This document shows, piece after piece, positions 46,281-55,093 of a stretch of 64,000 nt of DNA. Source of the stretch: Candidatus Persebacteraceae bacterium Df01 (GTDB lineage Bacteria > Pseudomonadota > Gammaproteobacteria > Tethybacterales > Persebacteraceae); the NCBI GenBank assembly GCA_030386295.1, contig JANQAO010000001.1:447546-511545 (forward strand), read 5' to 3'. Made by a program: the position numbers and the translations under genes. The notes under the pieces are model-generated. The model was not told the origin of the DNA. It saw nothing but the letters and a program-made list of their open reading frames with translations, and made no database searches. How positions within the stretch are numbered: position 1 is the stretch's first letter; the number at the start of each line of letters is the position of its first letter.

Positions 46281-49016
46281 TCAGATTACCGCTCCAGCAG
46301 AATTTTCTGCTTTAGGGTCGTTTTCTTTTTGAATAAAATCTTCACGTGACATACCAAGCCGTAATGCAATTGGACCGCTGATTAGAACCGACGAATAAAT
46401 ACTAGAAAAAATACCAATTGTTAGTGCAAGCGCAAATAAAAATAATGCATCTCCACCGAAAAAGAGCATAGATAATACTGCTAATTGCGTGGAACCGTGG
46501 GTGATAATCGTGCGTGCCCATGTTTGGCTAATTGCGCTGTCTAAAGTGTCAATGGGACTATTAAGACGGCGTTGTCCTCGGAAATTTTCGCGAACACGGT
46601 CAAAAATTACCACCGTTTCATTGACGGAATAGCCTAAAATGGCGAGTATTGCCGCTAGTACTGGTAGATTAAATTCCCACTGAAAGAGCGAAAACAGGCC
46701 GAGAATAAACACTACATCATGCAAGTTGGCAACAATCGCACCTACCGCCATTCGCCACTTAAATCGCATGGACAGATACATCATAATTCCCGCCACCACG
46801 CACAGCAACGCCAGTGCACCGGCAATAAACAATTCATCGCTTACTTGTGGTCCTACATATTCTAATCGCCGTAGCGTGACGTCAGTGTCCACTTCGCGCA
46901 AAGCCTCCAGCACTCGCGAAGAAAGCTCCGAACCGTTTTCTCCTGGTGGCGCTTTAATGATGAGTAATCCGTCGCCGCTTTGCTGGATTGGCGCGTCCGC
47001 GAGTCCAATATTGGCCATGGACTGACGTACTGTAGCAATTGCTGGCGGGCGCTCAAAAGCGGTTTCAATTACCGTGCCGCCAGTAAAATCAATGCCGAAA
47101 TTGAGTCCGCGTGCCCCCAGTGACACGATACAGATAATCAAAAAAATGGCTGACAGCGCGCCGGTGTAGCGGCGATATTTCATCAGCGGCAGTACTCTTT
47201 TAAGATTGAGAATGCGCAATCCCAAAGACAGTGATTTGGCGTGACGTCGTTCAAATGCGAGATTAACTAGCGAACGTGAACCTTGCACTGCCGAGAACAT
47301 GGATGTCAAAATGCCAAAACACAGGACGACGGCAAAGCCACGTACAGGACCGGAGCCAAAAGCAAACAGAGCTATGCCGGCGATTAATGTTGTCACATTG
47401 GAATCAATAATGGTAGTGAAGGCGCGTTCGTAGCCAGTGTTAATGGCGGCGAGTGCTGACTTGCCGGCGTCCACCTCCTCGCGAATGCGCTCATTGATAA
47501 GTACGTTGGCGTCAATCGCCATGCCTAGCGTTAGCGCAAAACCGGCCAAACCGGGCAGCGTCAGTGTTGCACCTGCCAGTGCCAGCAGCGCAGTCAGCAT
47601 GATTAAGTTAGCCAGTAGCGCACCGACTGAAATCATACCGAAAGCGGCGTAATAGGCAGCAATAAAAAAGGCGATGGCAGCAAAGCCTCCAATAACCGAA
47701 TTAATGCCGCGACGAATGTTATCAGCTCCCAGTGAGGGACCGACGGTGCGTTCTTCTACAATCTCCAACGGTGCTGCCAGCGCGCCGGAGCGTAACAACA
47801 ATGACAATTCCGCCGCTTCGGAGGCACTCATGCGTCCGTGAATAATAAAACTGGCGTACAGCTCTTCATTGATTACTGGTGCGCTGATAACTTCGGCACT
47901 ATCTTTGTCCAATAACAAAATTGCTAACTGTTGCCCAACCCGCGGGCGAGTGTAGCGCTTGATTTTTTCGGCGCCTGCCGAATCCAGCGATAAATGTACT
48001 GCCGGACGATTATTTTGGTCATAGGTTGGACGTGCATCAGTAATGTTGTCGCCACCGATAACGACTTGTCTTTCCAACAGCAACGGGTCGCCGTCGCGAT
48101 CATAAAATAATTCTGTACCTGCCGGTGGACGCCCACGTTTGGCGCGGCGTATCACGGCCTCGGACGCTGTCTTACTTTCGTCTACGCCGCGTAATTCCAG
48201 TGCTGCTGTTCTCCCCAATACTTTTTTGGCTTGTGCCGTATCTTGTACACCGGGAAGTTGTACAGCAATACGGTCAGCCCCTTGGCGAGTGATAACCGGT
48301 TCGGCGACTCCCAATTCATCTACCCGGTTGCGCAGTGTTTGCAAATTTTGCTGCATTGTAAGGTCAATAATTTCATCCATCGCGGTGGGAGTGAGCGTAA
48401 AGCGCATCGTTGATGACGATTCATCAGGTGGCAGCAAGTCGCGAAATTTATCTTCAATAATGGCCAGCACTCGTTCGCTACTGGCGGTAGTGGTTTCCAC
48501 CACAATGGCACCTTCTTCAATGCGGATGCGGGCGCCGGTATCGGACAGCGCGTTTTTCATTTCACCGGCAATACCGTTGAGGCGTTTTTGTGCGGCAAAA
48601 TCCAAGTCCACTTGCAACAAAAAATATACTCCCCCGCGTAAATCCAATCCTAATGCCAGCGGTTCGGCGCCGACGGAGCGCATCCACGCTGGTGCAGTGC
48701 TGGCGGTGTTGTAGGCTACTACATAGCGCCCGCCGAGCGCTTCGGCGATGACGGCTCGAGCGGCAACTTGATCTTCGGATTGTTCAAAAACCGCCTGCAC
48801 CACACCGTTTTGCAAAGACAAATGGGAAGCAGATAAGTTGGCTTCGTTCAGTGCTTTACGTATGGTGCCCAACGTGGCGGGCGTGTTCGCTGCACCACTA
48901 CCGGCACGTACTTGAATTACTGGCGATTTAGAATACGCTGAGGGTAGGGCATAAACGGAGGCAATCATGATGAGCAATGCCACCATCGTATGCTTCCATA
49001 CTGGAAACCGTGACAT
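46281..49016 (-). CDS. secDF: Fused protein translocase subunit SecDF
   Basis: SecD and SecF use the proton gradient to help pull proteins through SecYEG. Here both lie in one 911-residue frame. Residues 1-595 match SecD: ALGLDLRGGVYFLLQVD at about 121-137, a large periplasmic domain, and the membrane motif GMAIDANVLINERIREE. From about 600 a SecF part begins with LNFGIDFTGGTVIE (638-651), a second periplasmic domain, and GYSVNETVVIFDRVRENF. The fusion is usual in Bacillus and some other groups, but gammaproteobacteria normally have separate genes. yajC lies 6 bases upstream. Confidence 0.96.
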   Translation of the reverse strand: MSRFPVWKHTMVALLIMIASVYALPSAYSKSPVIQVRAGSGAANTPATLGTIRKALNEANLSASHLSLQNGVVQAVFEQSEDQVAARAVIAEALGGRYVVAYNTASTAPAWMRSVGAEPLALGLDLRGGVYFLLQVDLDFAAQKRLNGIAGEMKNALSDTGARIRIEEGAIVVETTTASSERVLAIIEDKFRDLLPPDESSSTMRFTLTPTAMDEIIDLTMQQNLQTLRNRVDELGVAEPVITRQGADRIAVQLPGVQDTAQAKKVLGRTAALELRGVDESKTASEAVIRRAKRGRPPAGTELFYDRDGDPLLLERQVVIGGDNITDARPTYDQNNRPAVHLSLDSAGAEKIKRYTRPRVGQQLAILLLDKDSAEVISAPVINEELYASFIIHGRMSASEAAELSLLLRSGALAAPLEIVEERTVGPSLGADNIRRGINSVIGGFAAIAFFIAAYYAAFGMISVGALLANLIMLTALLALAGATLTLPGLAGFALTLGMAIDANVLINERIREEVDAGKSALAAINTGYERAFTTIIDSNVTTLIAGIALFAFGSGPVRGFAVVLCFGILTSMFSAVQGSRSLVNLAFERRHAKSLSLGLRILNLKRVLPLMKYRRYTGALSAIFLIICIVSLGARGLNFGIDFTGGTVIETAFERPPAIATVRQSMANIGLADAPIQQSGDGLLIIKAPPGENGSELSSRVLEALREVDTDVTLRRLEYVGPQVSDELFIAGALALLCVVAGIMMYLSMRFKWRMAVGAIVANLHDVVFILGLFSLFQWEFNLPVLAAILAILGYSVNETVVIFDRVRENFRGQRRLNSPIDTLDSAISQTWARTIITHGSTQLAVLSMLFFGGDALFLFALALTIGIFSSIYSSVLISGPIALRLGMSREDFIQKENDPKAENSAGAVI

Positions 49017-49022
49017 GTACTG

Positions 49023-49340
49023 TTATATTTTTTCTATGGAACCGGCAGGCAACAGCGATTGAATGGCCTGCTTTTGAAAAGCGATTTCAACTTTTCCCGT
49101 ATTGATTACTACGACGCCGTCATTGATTTTAGTGACTTTGCCAAAAATACCGGAACTGGTTACCACTTCGTCGCCGACCGACAACGCTGCCAGCATATTG
49201 CGATGAGCTTTGGCGTTTTTTTGTTGTGGACGAATCAGCATAAAGTAAAAGATGATGACAATTAAAATTAGAGGTAAAAAGCTTGTCAGTGCGCTTCCTT
49301 CTGGTGCCGCCCCACTTTGTGCATAAGCAATATCAATCAT
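49023..49340 (-). CDS. yajC: Sec translocon accessory protein YajC
   Basis: YajC forms a complex with SecDF in the inner membrane. The 105-residue protein has one membrane helix (FLPLILIVIIFYFMLIRPQQK) followed by the conserved L.VGDEVVTSSGIFGKV segment and a small beta domain. It is the first gene of the yajC-secDF unit. The queA and tgt genes often found upstream are missing; ribE lies there instead, 62 bases away. Confidence 0.96.
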   Translation of the reverse strand: MIDIAYAQSGAAPEGSALTSFLPLILIVIIFYFMLIRPQQKNAKAHRNMLAALSVGDEVVTSSGIFGKVTKINDGVVVINTGKVEIAFQKQAIQSLLPAGSIEKI

Positions 49341-49402
49341 GTTTGAATACTCCGTAAAAAATTAATCCTACATTGTATCAAGAGCCGCCTGTTTGACGGC
49401 AG

Positions 49403-50002
49403 TTAGGACGAAGACGGAAGTGCTAATAAGCGTGCTACGTGGCGGGCAAGCATGTCGGTTTCGATATTGAGCGCTTCGTTAGCCGTCAGTTGCCCCAACG
49501 TAGTTGCCGACAAGGTATGCGGAACTAAATTGACAAAAAAACAATTTTTATTTACATCACAAACGGTTAGCGACACGCCAGCCAAGGCGACTGCGCCTTT
49601 TTCCGCCAGCAATGGCAACAACGCTGGCGGCGGTACCACTCGCCAGCGTTGTCCACCAGCACCATCTTCTTCAACAACATCAATGTGGGCGATTCCTTCC
49701 ACATGCCCAGTAACAAAATGACCACCTAATTTATCCCCTACCGCCAACGCTTGTTCTAAATTTACTGCGGTACCGTTTTGCCATGGTGTGCAACGTCCCA
49801 GCGTTTCAGCGGATAAATCAACGGTGAAACAGTCGTTATTAATTTCTATGGCAGTTAGGCAGGTGCCATTAACGGCGATACTGTCGCCTACTACAGAACT
49901 TTGCAGCCAGTCGGTGGGAGTGCATACACGCAATCGCGCACCGCTGCCTGCAGGAATAAAAGCGTCAATGCGCCCAATAGCAGTGATAATACCAGTGAAC
50001 AT
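49403..50002 (-). CDS. ribE: Riboflavin synthase alpha subunit
   Basis: RibE converts two molecules of 6,7-dimethyl-8-ribityllumazine into riboflavin. The 199-residue protein starts MFTGIITAIGRI and shows the two tandem lumazine-binding repeats, with DSIAVNGTCLTA in the first and GAVALAGVSLTV in the second, and GHFVTGHVEG between them. The start is ATG (complement of 50000-50002); the frame extends 29 codons upstream without similarity. ribD is 13 kb away at the end of the window. No FMN riboswitch is recognisable upstream. Confidence 0.95.
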   Translation of the reverse strand: MFTGIITAIGRIDAFIPAGSGARLRVCTPTDWLQSSVVGDSIAVNGTCLTAIEINNDCFTVDLSAETLGRCTPWQNGTAVNLEQALAVGDKLGGHFVTGHVEGIAHIDVVEEDGAGGQRWRVVPPPALLPLLAEKGAVALAGVSLTVCDVNKNCFFVNLVPHTLSATTLGQLTANEALNIETDMLARHVARLLALPSSS

Positions 50003-50308
50003 TTTGACGATATTATTCCATGCGTCACAAGTTTTTGGAAGTTGGATATCCCAGTGGAAAATGCTATAGATAAGCAGGACGAAACTCACAAGTTATTCGT
50101 GAGTAAGTAGAAAAATTGTGTTGTTATGCTAGGACGTATTTAAAAATGTATTTTATTACAATATAGAAACACGTAGCGAGTTGGTTGGGCTAGGCAAAGA
50201 TTTAAAAATGGGAAGAAATAAATTATTTTTGGAGAGCAGAGAGTTCTCCCAATGGCAGCTGGAATTTCTCTAGCTTGTGATTTATTAAATCAGCATGAGC
50301 TGTCGATT
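50003..50308. other. Intergenic region between the GMC oxidoreductase gene and ribE
   Basis: About 306 bases with no coding sequence that I can support. It holds a small hairpin ACTCAC-(9)-GTGAGT at 50084-50104, some 80 bases upstream of ribE, and a weaker GGAGA-(9)-TCTCC at 50231-50249. Neither has a T run. The rest is A+T-rich and probably contains the ribE promoter. Confidence 0.5.
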
Positions 50309-51880
50309 TTATAGATTGCCGCGTTCCATTTCATCAGCGATGTGATCTGCTTGCCGAATGGCCAGTGCTACGATAGTAAGCGTTGGATTTTCGGCACCAC
50401 CGGTGGTGAACTGACTACCGTCGGATACAAACAAATTGTCAATGTCATGCGCCTGCCCCCATTTGTTGACAACGCCGTCGCGAGGGCTTGCCGACATGCG
50501 GTTAGTCCCCATATTATGCGTGGACGGATACGGTGGTGTTTCTACTACTTTGCGGGCGCCTACTGCTTCATAAATCGCGCGCCCCCGACCATAGGCATGA
50601 TTGCGCATGGCCGTGTCGTTTTCGTGGTCATCAAAATGTACGTGGGGGATGGGCACTCCGTAATGATCTTTTTCACTAGGATGCAATGTCACACGGTTGC
50701 TTTCTTGTGGCATGTCTTCGCCGACCAGCCACATGCCAGCCATATTTTGAAAACTATCCATCAGTTCGGAAAATTTTTGTCCCCAGCCGCCCGGATTCAA
50801 AAAAGCGGCCATAAATGGCAGACCTAAAGACAAAGTTTCTAGCTCGTAACCACCGGCAAAACCGCGCGCCGGTTCGTGTCGCGCCTCATCAGTGCAAATG
50901 CCGGCCATTGTCGTGCCGCGAAACATGTTTACCGGCTGCTCAAAAATCGCATATACCGATCCTGTCATGTGACGCATGTAATTGCGTCCTACTTGTCCCG
51001 AAGAATTGGCCAATCCGTCTGGATATTTGGCGCTTGCCGAATGTAGTAGTAAACGCGGGCTTTCAAAAGCATTACCGGCCACACACACCAATCTTGCCGA
51101 CTGCCGATGTAGGTTTCCGTCTTTGTCGTGATACAAAACGCCGTCTACCTTGCCGACCGCGTTGTGAGTAATTTGCACTGCGTGCGATTCGGGGCGCAAT
51201 TCAAAATGACCGGTGGCAATCGCCTTGGGAATTTCAGAATACAGTGTGGACCACTTTGCTCCCGTGCGACAACCTTGAAAACAAAAACCCAGTTGGCGAC
51301 AGGCGCCGCGCCCATCTCGTGGTTGTGAATTAACGGCCATTCGACCAGTATGTACATTTTTATACCCCACTTTTTTGGCACCGGCTTCAAACACTTTGTA
51401 GTTATTGCTACCGGGCAGTCCCGGAATGCCGTTTGTGCGTGTGACACCCATTTTATTTTCGGCCTTGTCATAAAAAGGTTCTAACTCCGACAGTGTGAGT
51501 GGCCAGTCAAGCAAGTTAGCGCCGGTGATATCGCCATATGTGGTTTTAACAGAAAATTCATATTCTTGGAAGCGCAAACTGGCACCCGCCCAGTGATAAG
51601 TAGAGCCGCCAACTGTTTTGCATATCCACGCCGGCAAATTTGGAAAGTCTTTTGCCACTCGCCAGTTACCAGAAGTCGTTCGTTTGTCCAGCCAAGTTGT
51701 ACGCCCAAACATCTCCCACTCGTCATTGACGAAATCAGTCCGCCAGTTAAGGTGCTTACCCGCTTCTAAACACACCACATCTACACCGCGCTCGGCCAAT
51801 TCGTGGCACAAAGTGCCGCCGCCGGCACCGGAGCCGATAACTACCACTACATTATCGTTATTCTTATCAAAAATTTTCAT
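50309..51880 (-). CDS. GMC-family oxidoreductase (gluconate 2-dehydrogenase flavoprotein-like)
   Basis: This flavoprotein dehydrogenase probably oxidises a sugar, sugar acid or alcohol. The FAD Rossmann motif is VVVIGSGAGGGTLCHEL at the N-terminus. The C-terminal GMC block has STHNMGTNRMSASPRDGVV, with the active-site histidine region, and FVSDGSQFTTGGAENPTLTI. An HWAG-type segment (STYHWAGASLRFQEYEF) also fits the gluconate/glucose dehydrogenase branch. The 523-residue length is typical. Its partner, a Tat-exported small subunit, is encoded directly upstream, so the complex is likely periplasmic. No cytochrome c subunit is seen nearby. Substrate unknown. Confidence 0.87.
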   Translation of the reverse strand: MKIFDKNNDNVVVVIGSGAGGGTLCHELAERGVDVVCLEAGKHLNWRTDFVNDEWEMFGRTTWLDKRTTSGNWRVAKDFPNLPAWICKTVGGSTYHWAGASLRFQEYEFSVKTTYGDITGANLLDWPLTLSELEPFYDKAENKMGVTRTNGIPGLPGSNNYKVFEAGAKKVGYKNVHTGRMAVNSQPRDGRGACRQLGFCFQGCRTGAKWSTLYSEIPKAIATGHFELRPESHAVQITHNAVGKVDGVLYHDKDGNLHRQSARLVCVAGNAFESPRLLLHSASAKYPDGLANSSGQVGRNYMRHMTGSVYAIFEQPVNMFRGTTMAGICTDEARHEPARGFAGGYELETLSLGLPFMAAFLNPGGWGQKFSELMDSFQNMAGMWLVGEDMPQESNRVTLHPSEKDHYGVPIPHVHFDDHENDTAMRNHAYGRGRAIYEAVGARKVVETPPYPSTHNMGTNRMSASPRDGVVNKWGQAHDIDNLFVSDGSQFTTGGAENPTLTIVALAIRQADHIADEMERGNL

Positions 51881-51905
51881 GTGTCTCTCCTCATTCTCTT
51901 TAATA

Positions 51906-52403
51906 TTATTTAATCCAGTTAATATCGTTGAAACCGCGATCTAAATAACCACCGTGCGGAAATGATGGTCCTTGATAGCCAAAATATTTCCACACTTCGG
52001 GAATGTTGTATAAACCTACTACAGTGTGACCGCGCACGGTTTTAAAAAACGGACTGCTGGTAATTTGTTTTAGTGATAACACTTGATCATCCGCGGAAAT
52101 TTCGCGAAATGGTTTGGGATAGGCGGCGTTAAGTTGTGCTACGCCCTCACTCAGCAACTTATTGAGCGCGACATCTCCTTTTGCCTTGTCTAGAAGTCCT
52201 TGTGCGCAAGCGCGATAATAGTCATGTGGTACTTGCTTGTGTGGGTACATTGCGTAACAAACCTGTGCTAAATCTTCCAAGAGGTCGTCTCCGGCCGCAA
52301 AAGCAAAATTTGGCGTCAGCGTGTAAGCTGCCGTGCCAGTCAAAAGTAAGCTGGCACCGCGTATAAAATCACGGCGACCGGTGTTGTGGGTGTTTTGTGT
52401 CAT
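51906..52403 (-). CDS. Gluconate 2-dehydrogenase subunit 3 family protein (Tat signal)
   Basis: This 165-residue protein carries a twin-arginine signal (GRRDFIRGASLLLTG, cleavage after about residue 33) and a helical domain of the gluconate 2-dehydrogenase gamma-subunit type. Its role in such complexes is thought to be export and assembly of the flavoprotein, which lacks its own signal. The gene is 25 bases upstream of the GMC oxidoreductase and in the same operon. The C-terminus ends with a G-YQGPSFPHGGYLDRGF region typical of the family. Confidence 0.85.
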   Translation of the reverse strand: MTQNTHNTGRRDFIRGASLLLTGTAAYTLTPNFAFAAGDDLLEDLAQVCYAMYPHKQVPHDYYRACAQGLLDKAKGDVALNKLLSEGVAQLNAAYPKPFREISADDQVLSLKQITSSPFFKTVRGHTVVGLYNIPEVWKYFGYQGPSFPHGGYLDRGFNDINWIK

Positions 52404-52447
52404 ATGAAGGCCTCCTTAAAACTTATCTATTGTGAATTTGACAACAA

Positions 52448-52840
52448 TTAGCAATATCGCCCGTGACGCTGCAAAATTTCAATTTTGTAGTCGTCTGGAT
52501 CCTGCAAAAAAAAGAAGCGTGCCATAAGGGCGTCGTCGCGAAAAAAATCTTTAATGGGTGTCGGCTCAAAACCACCCGTCTGCAACCGTTGATGTTCGGC
52601 GTCCAGATTTGCTACCGACAGTGCTAAATGCCCATAACCATTGCCCAATTCATAATCGCAATCTTGGTTGTGATTGTGGGTGAGTTCTAGTTCAAAACTG
52701 GTTTCTTCGTTGCGTAGGTAAGCTAACGTAAAGCCTTCAAAGTCAAAACGAGCAGCCACGGACAATTGCAATGCCGCTTCATAAAAAGCCAATGAGCGGG
52801 GTAAATCCCGTACTCGCACCATAGAGTGAATGATTTTCAT
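52448..52840 (-). CDS. Lactoylglutathione lyase-like VOC protein (glyoxalase I)
   Basis: The protein resembles glyoxalase I (GloA), which converts the methylglyoxal-glutathione adduct to S-lactoylglutathione. The four metal ligands of GloA align: His5 in MKIIHSMVRV, Glu52 in FELELTHN, His71 in NGYGHLALSV, and Glu121 in DPDDYKIEIL. At 130 residues it is close to E. coli GloA (135) and of the small Ni/Co type. AGAGGAA lies 7 bases before the ATG. A degenerate copy of its first 29 codons occurs upstream at 53284-53397. Other VOC functions are possible. Confidence 0.85.
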   Translation of the reverse strand: MKIIHSMVRVRDLPRSLAFYEAALQLSVAARFDFEGFTLAYLRNEETSFELELTHNHNQDCDYELGNGYGHLALSVANLDAEHQRLQTGGFEPTPIKDFFRDDALMARFFFLQDPDDYKIEILQRHGRYC

Positions 52841-52987
52841 GGCAATTCCTCTCTTTGCATTGGTTATAACAATACAATGATTATTTATAGCATAAAAAGA
52901 TAAAAAGCTAGAGCTTTCGTGGTTACAACGGAAAAAAATTAAATTACCTGTTTGGTAGACGTTAGTGCAAGCGTTGATCTGATTACT

Positions 52988-53281
52988 TTACAAATATTCA
53001 ACTTCTATAAAACAGCAATCAAAATCATTGACACTAATCACGTCGTGATGAACTCCTTTTTTTCGGAAATAAGGAACGCCTTTGGAGAGTTCGCTGCGCT
53101 TTATGGTGCCATCGGGATGTTGTATCTCTAACGTGCCGGTGAACATCGGAATGACACAGTAGTCATGTTCATGAATGTGTATGCCAGTACGATAACCTTG
53201 TTCAGGAAACCGCCACTCTGTAACTCGAGTCCGAGTATTTTCAATCAAGATTGTGCCGATAGCATTGCCTTTTGTACTCAT
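52988..53281 (-). CDS. Small cupin-domain protein
   Basis: The 97-residue protein is a single cupin barrel. The first cupin motif appears as GIHIHEHDYCVIPMFTGTLE, with metal-type His-x-His and a downstream Glu, and the second around GVPYFRKKGVHHDV. Substrate is unknown; such small cupins may be enzymes or sensors. The start is ATG at 53281 (an in-frame TTG lies two codons upstream), and GGGAGT lies 8 bases before it, inside a 37-codon leader ORF that ends two bases upstream. The two are probably translationally coupled. Confidence 0.82.
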   Translation of the reverse strand: MSTKGNAIGTILIENTRTRVTEWRFPEQGYRTGIHIHEHDYCVIPMFTGTLEIQHPDGTIKRSELSKGVPYFRKKGVHHDVISVNDFDCCFIEVEYL

Positions 53282-53283
53282 AG

Positions 53284-53397
53284 TCAATTACTCCCGAGTG
53301 AGTCAAAATGGGCTGCGGATAATTGCAATATTGGTCCTTGAAAAGTTAAAGCGTGGGGGGAATCCTTCGCTCGCAACCCAGTGTGAATAATTTTCAT
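53284..53397 (-). pseudogene. Truncated glyoxalase/VOC N-terminal fragment (37 codons) acting as leader ORF
   Basis: An ORF of 37 codons begins with MKIIHTGLRAKDSPHAL and ends TGA two bases before the cupin start. Its first 29 residues match 15 of 29 positions in the glyoxalase-like protein 450 bases away (MKIIHSMVRVRDLPRSL), with about 60 of 87 bases identical and no gaps, then similarity stops. An AAAGGA lies 7 bases upstream of the ATG, so it is likely translated. It could be a relic of a duplicated VOC gene, or a short gene retained as a leader for the cupin. The metal ligand His5 is kept but the other ligands are lost. Confidence 0.6.
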
Positions 53398-53589
53398 AGA
53401 AAATCCTTTTTTTATTTTAATATCATACTACAAAAAAATACTACCGTTCTTTTGCATGCTTTTTTAGCTGTAATGCGGCTCAGGTGTTCGTTCAGAATTT
53501 ATCATCTGTTGTTAGGATAGCTTATATTCGAAAAGGTATATTAAGGTTTTTAATGTATCTTTATAGCTAAAAAGTTTGGAGTTATTTCA

Positions 53590-55041
53590 ATGACAATTAA
53601 CGATATTAATAATCAAAATTTACTTAAGGCTGCTGGCTTTGTTGGCGGTGAATGGGTGCAAGCTGACGATGGCGGCACATTGACGGTTGATAATCCCGCT
53701 ACCGGCGGCATCATCGCACGAGTCCCCGCGATGGGCGAGGCAGAAGCGCGCCGAGCTATTATGGCAGCTGAATCGGCATGGCCGTCGTGGCGTGCTAAAA
53801 CCGTTAAAGAACGTGCTGCCGTACTGATGGCGTGGCACCAATTGCTATTAGAAAATGAAGAAGATTTGGCGCGACTGATGACCTTGGAACAAGGCAAGCC
53901 GCTGGTCGAATCACGTGGTGAAGTGCGGTACGGCGCGTCTTTTGCGCAATGGTTTGCCGAGGAAGCAAGGCGCGACGGAGGCGACATTGTGCCGGCTCCA
54001 CGCACCAATACGCAAATACGGGTGACGCGTGAAGCAGCAGGTGTGGCGGCGATGATTACGCCGTGGAATTTCCCTATTGCAATGCTTACTCGCAAAGCGG
54101 CACCGGCACTTGCTGCCGGTTGTACGGCAGTGATTAAACCGGCTAGTCAGACACCATTGTGCGCTATTGCGGTAACGGCATTGGCGCAACAAGCAGGCGT
54201 GCCAGCGGGAGTGATTAATTTAGTACTCGGCAGCGGTACGGTGATTGGAAGTGAACTCTGTGCCAATCCAGCGGTGCGAGTGTTGTCGTTTACCGGTTCT
54301 ACCGAAGTGGGGCGTATTTTGGCAGCTCAATGCGCGCCGACAATTAAAAAACTGGCGCTGGAATTAGGTGGTAACGCGCCGTTTATTGTTTTTGATGATG
54401 CTGATGTGCCGCGCGCCGTGCAACAGGCGATGCTGAGTAAATTTCGCAATGCAGGCCAGACATGTGTTTGCGCCAATCGCATTTACGTTCAAAACGGTGT
54501 TTATGATGAATTTATGGCGTTGTTCAAAGAACGTATCATGGCGCTCAAAGTGGGTAACGGTATGGATGACGGTGTGACTATCGGTCCACTTATTGATGGT
54601 GCGGCGGCGAATAAGGCGGCGCAACATGTGGACGATTGTGTGCAAAAAGGGGCAAAGGTTCTTTGTGGCGGTAATGCATTGGGCGGTAATTTTTATGCTC
54701 CAACGCTGTTGAGTGATGTGTGCGATGATGTCTTGCCGTGTTGTGAGGAAACATTTGCGCCGGTGGCTCCGGTGTTTCGTTTTACCGATGAAAATGAAGT
54801 TATTAAGAGGGCTAACGATACGATATATGGGTTATCGGCATATCTATGCACTCGCGATTTGGGACGTGCCATGCGCGTCTCAGAAGCGTTGGAGGCGGGT
54901 ATTATCGGAGTTAACGAGGGCATCATTTCCAGTGAGGAAGCGCCGTTTGGTGGCATTAAGCAATCCGGTATGGGTCGTGAAGGTGGCACTTATGGAATGG
55001 AAGAGTACACTGAAATTAAATATACATTATTGGGTTTTTAA
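53590..55041 (+). CDS. gabD: NAD(P)-dependent succinate-semialdehyde dehydrogenase-type aldehyde dehydrogenase
   Basis: This aldehyde dehydrogenase is closest by pattern to succinate-semialdehyde dehydrogenase, which oxidises succinate semialdehyde to succinate. The 483-residue protein has FVGGEWV at the start, EQGKPLVESRGEV, ITPWNFPIAMLTRKAAPALAAGC, FTGSTEVGR, the general base Glu in LELGGNAPFIVFDDAD and the nucleophile in NAGQTCVCANR, a Cys next to another Cys as in GabD. The C-terminus has GLSAYLCTRD and APFGGIKQSGMGREGG. Related substrates such as glutarate semialdehyde cannot be ruled out. No GABA transaminase is nearby. Confidence 0.88.
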   Translation: MTINDINNQNLLKAAGFVGGEWVQADDGGTLTVDNPATGGIIARVPAMGEAEARRAIMAAESAWPSWRAKTVKERAAVLMAWHQLLLENEEDLARLMTLEQGKPLVESRGEVRYGASFAQWFAEEARRDGGDIVPAPRTNTQIRVTREAAGVAAMITPWNFPIAMLTRKAAPALAAGCTAVIKPASQTPLCAIAVTALAQQAGVPAGVINLVLGSGTVIGSELCANPAVRVLSFTGSTEVGRILAAQCAPTIKKLALELGGNAPFIVFDDADVPRAVQQAMLSKFRNAGQTCVCANRIYVQNGVYDEFMALFKERIMALKVGNGMDDGVTIGPLIDGAAANKAAQHVDDCVQKGAKVLCGGNALGGNFYAPTLLSDVCDDVLPCCEETFAPVAPVFRFTDENEVIKRANDTIYGLSAYLCTRDLGRAMRVSEALEAGIIGVNEGIISSEEAPFGGIKQSGMGREGGTYGMEEYTEIKYTLLGF

Positions 55042-55093
55042 GGCGTGGTTAAATAAATTTTTGCGCCGAAATACGCTTAGTACTCTGTTAAGA

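Noticed and set aside
48139-48714. 191-codon ORF antisense to secDF
   Set aside because: Low-complexity Ser/Arg-rich shadow frame opposite a strongly conserved gene, no independent support.
50003-50308. Possible FMN riboswitch upstream of ribE
   Set aside because: No conserved FMN element core is visible; only small unrelated hairpins.
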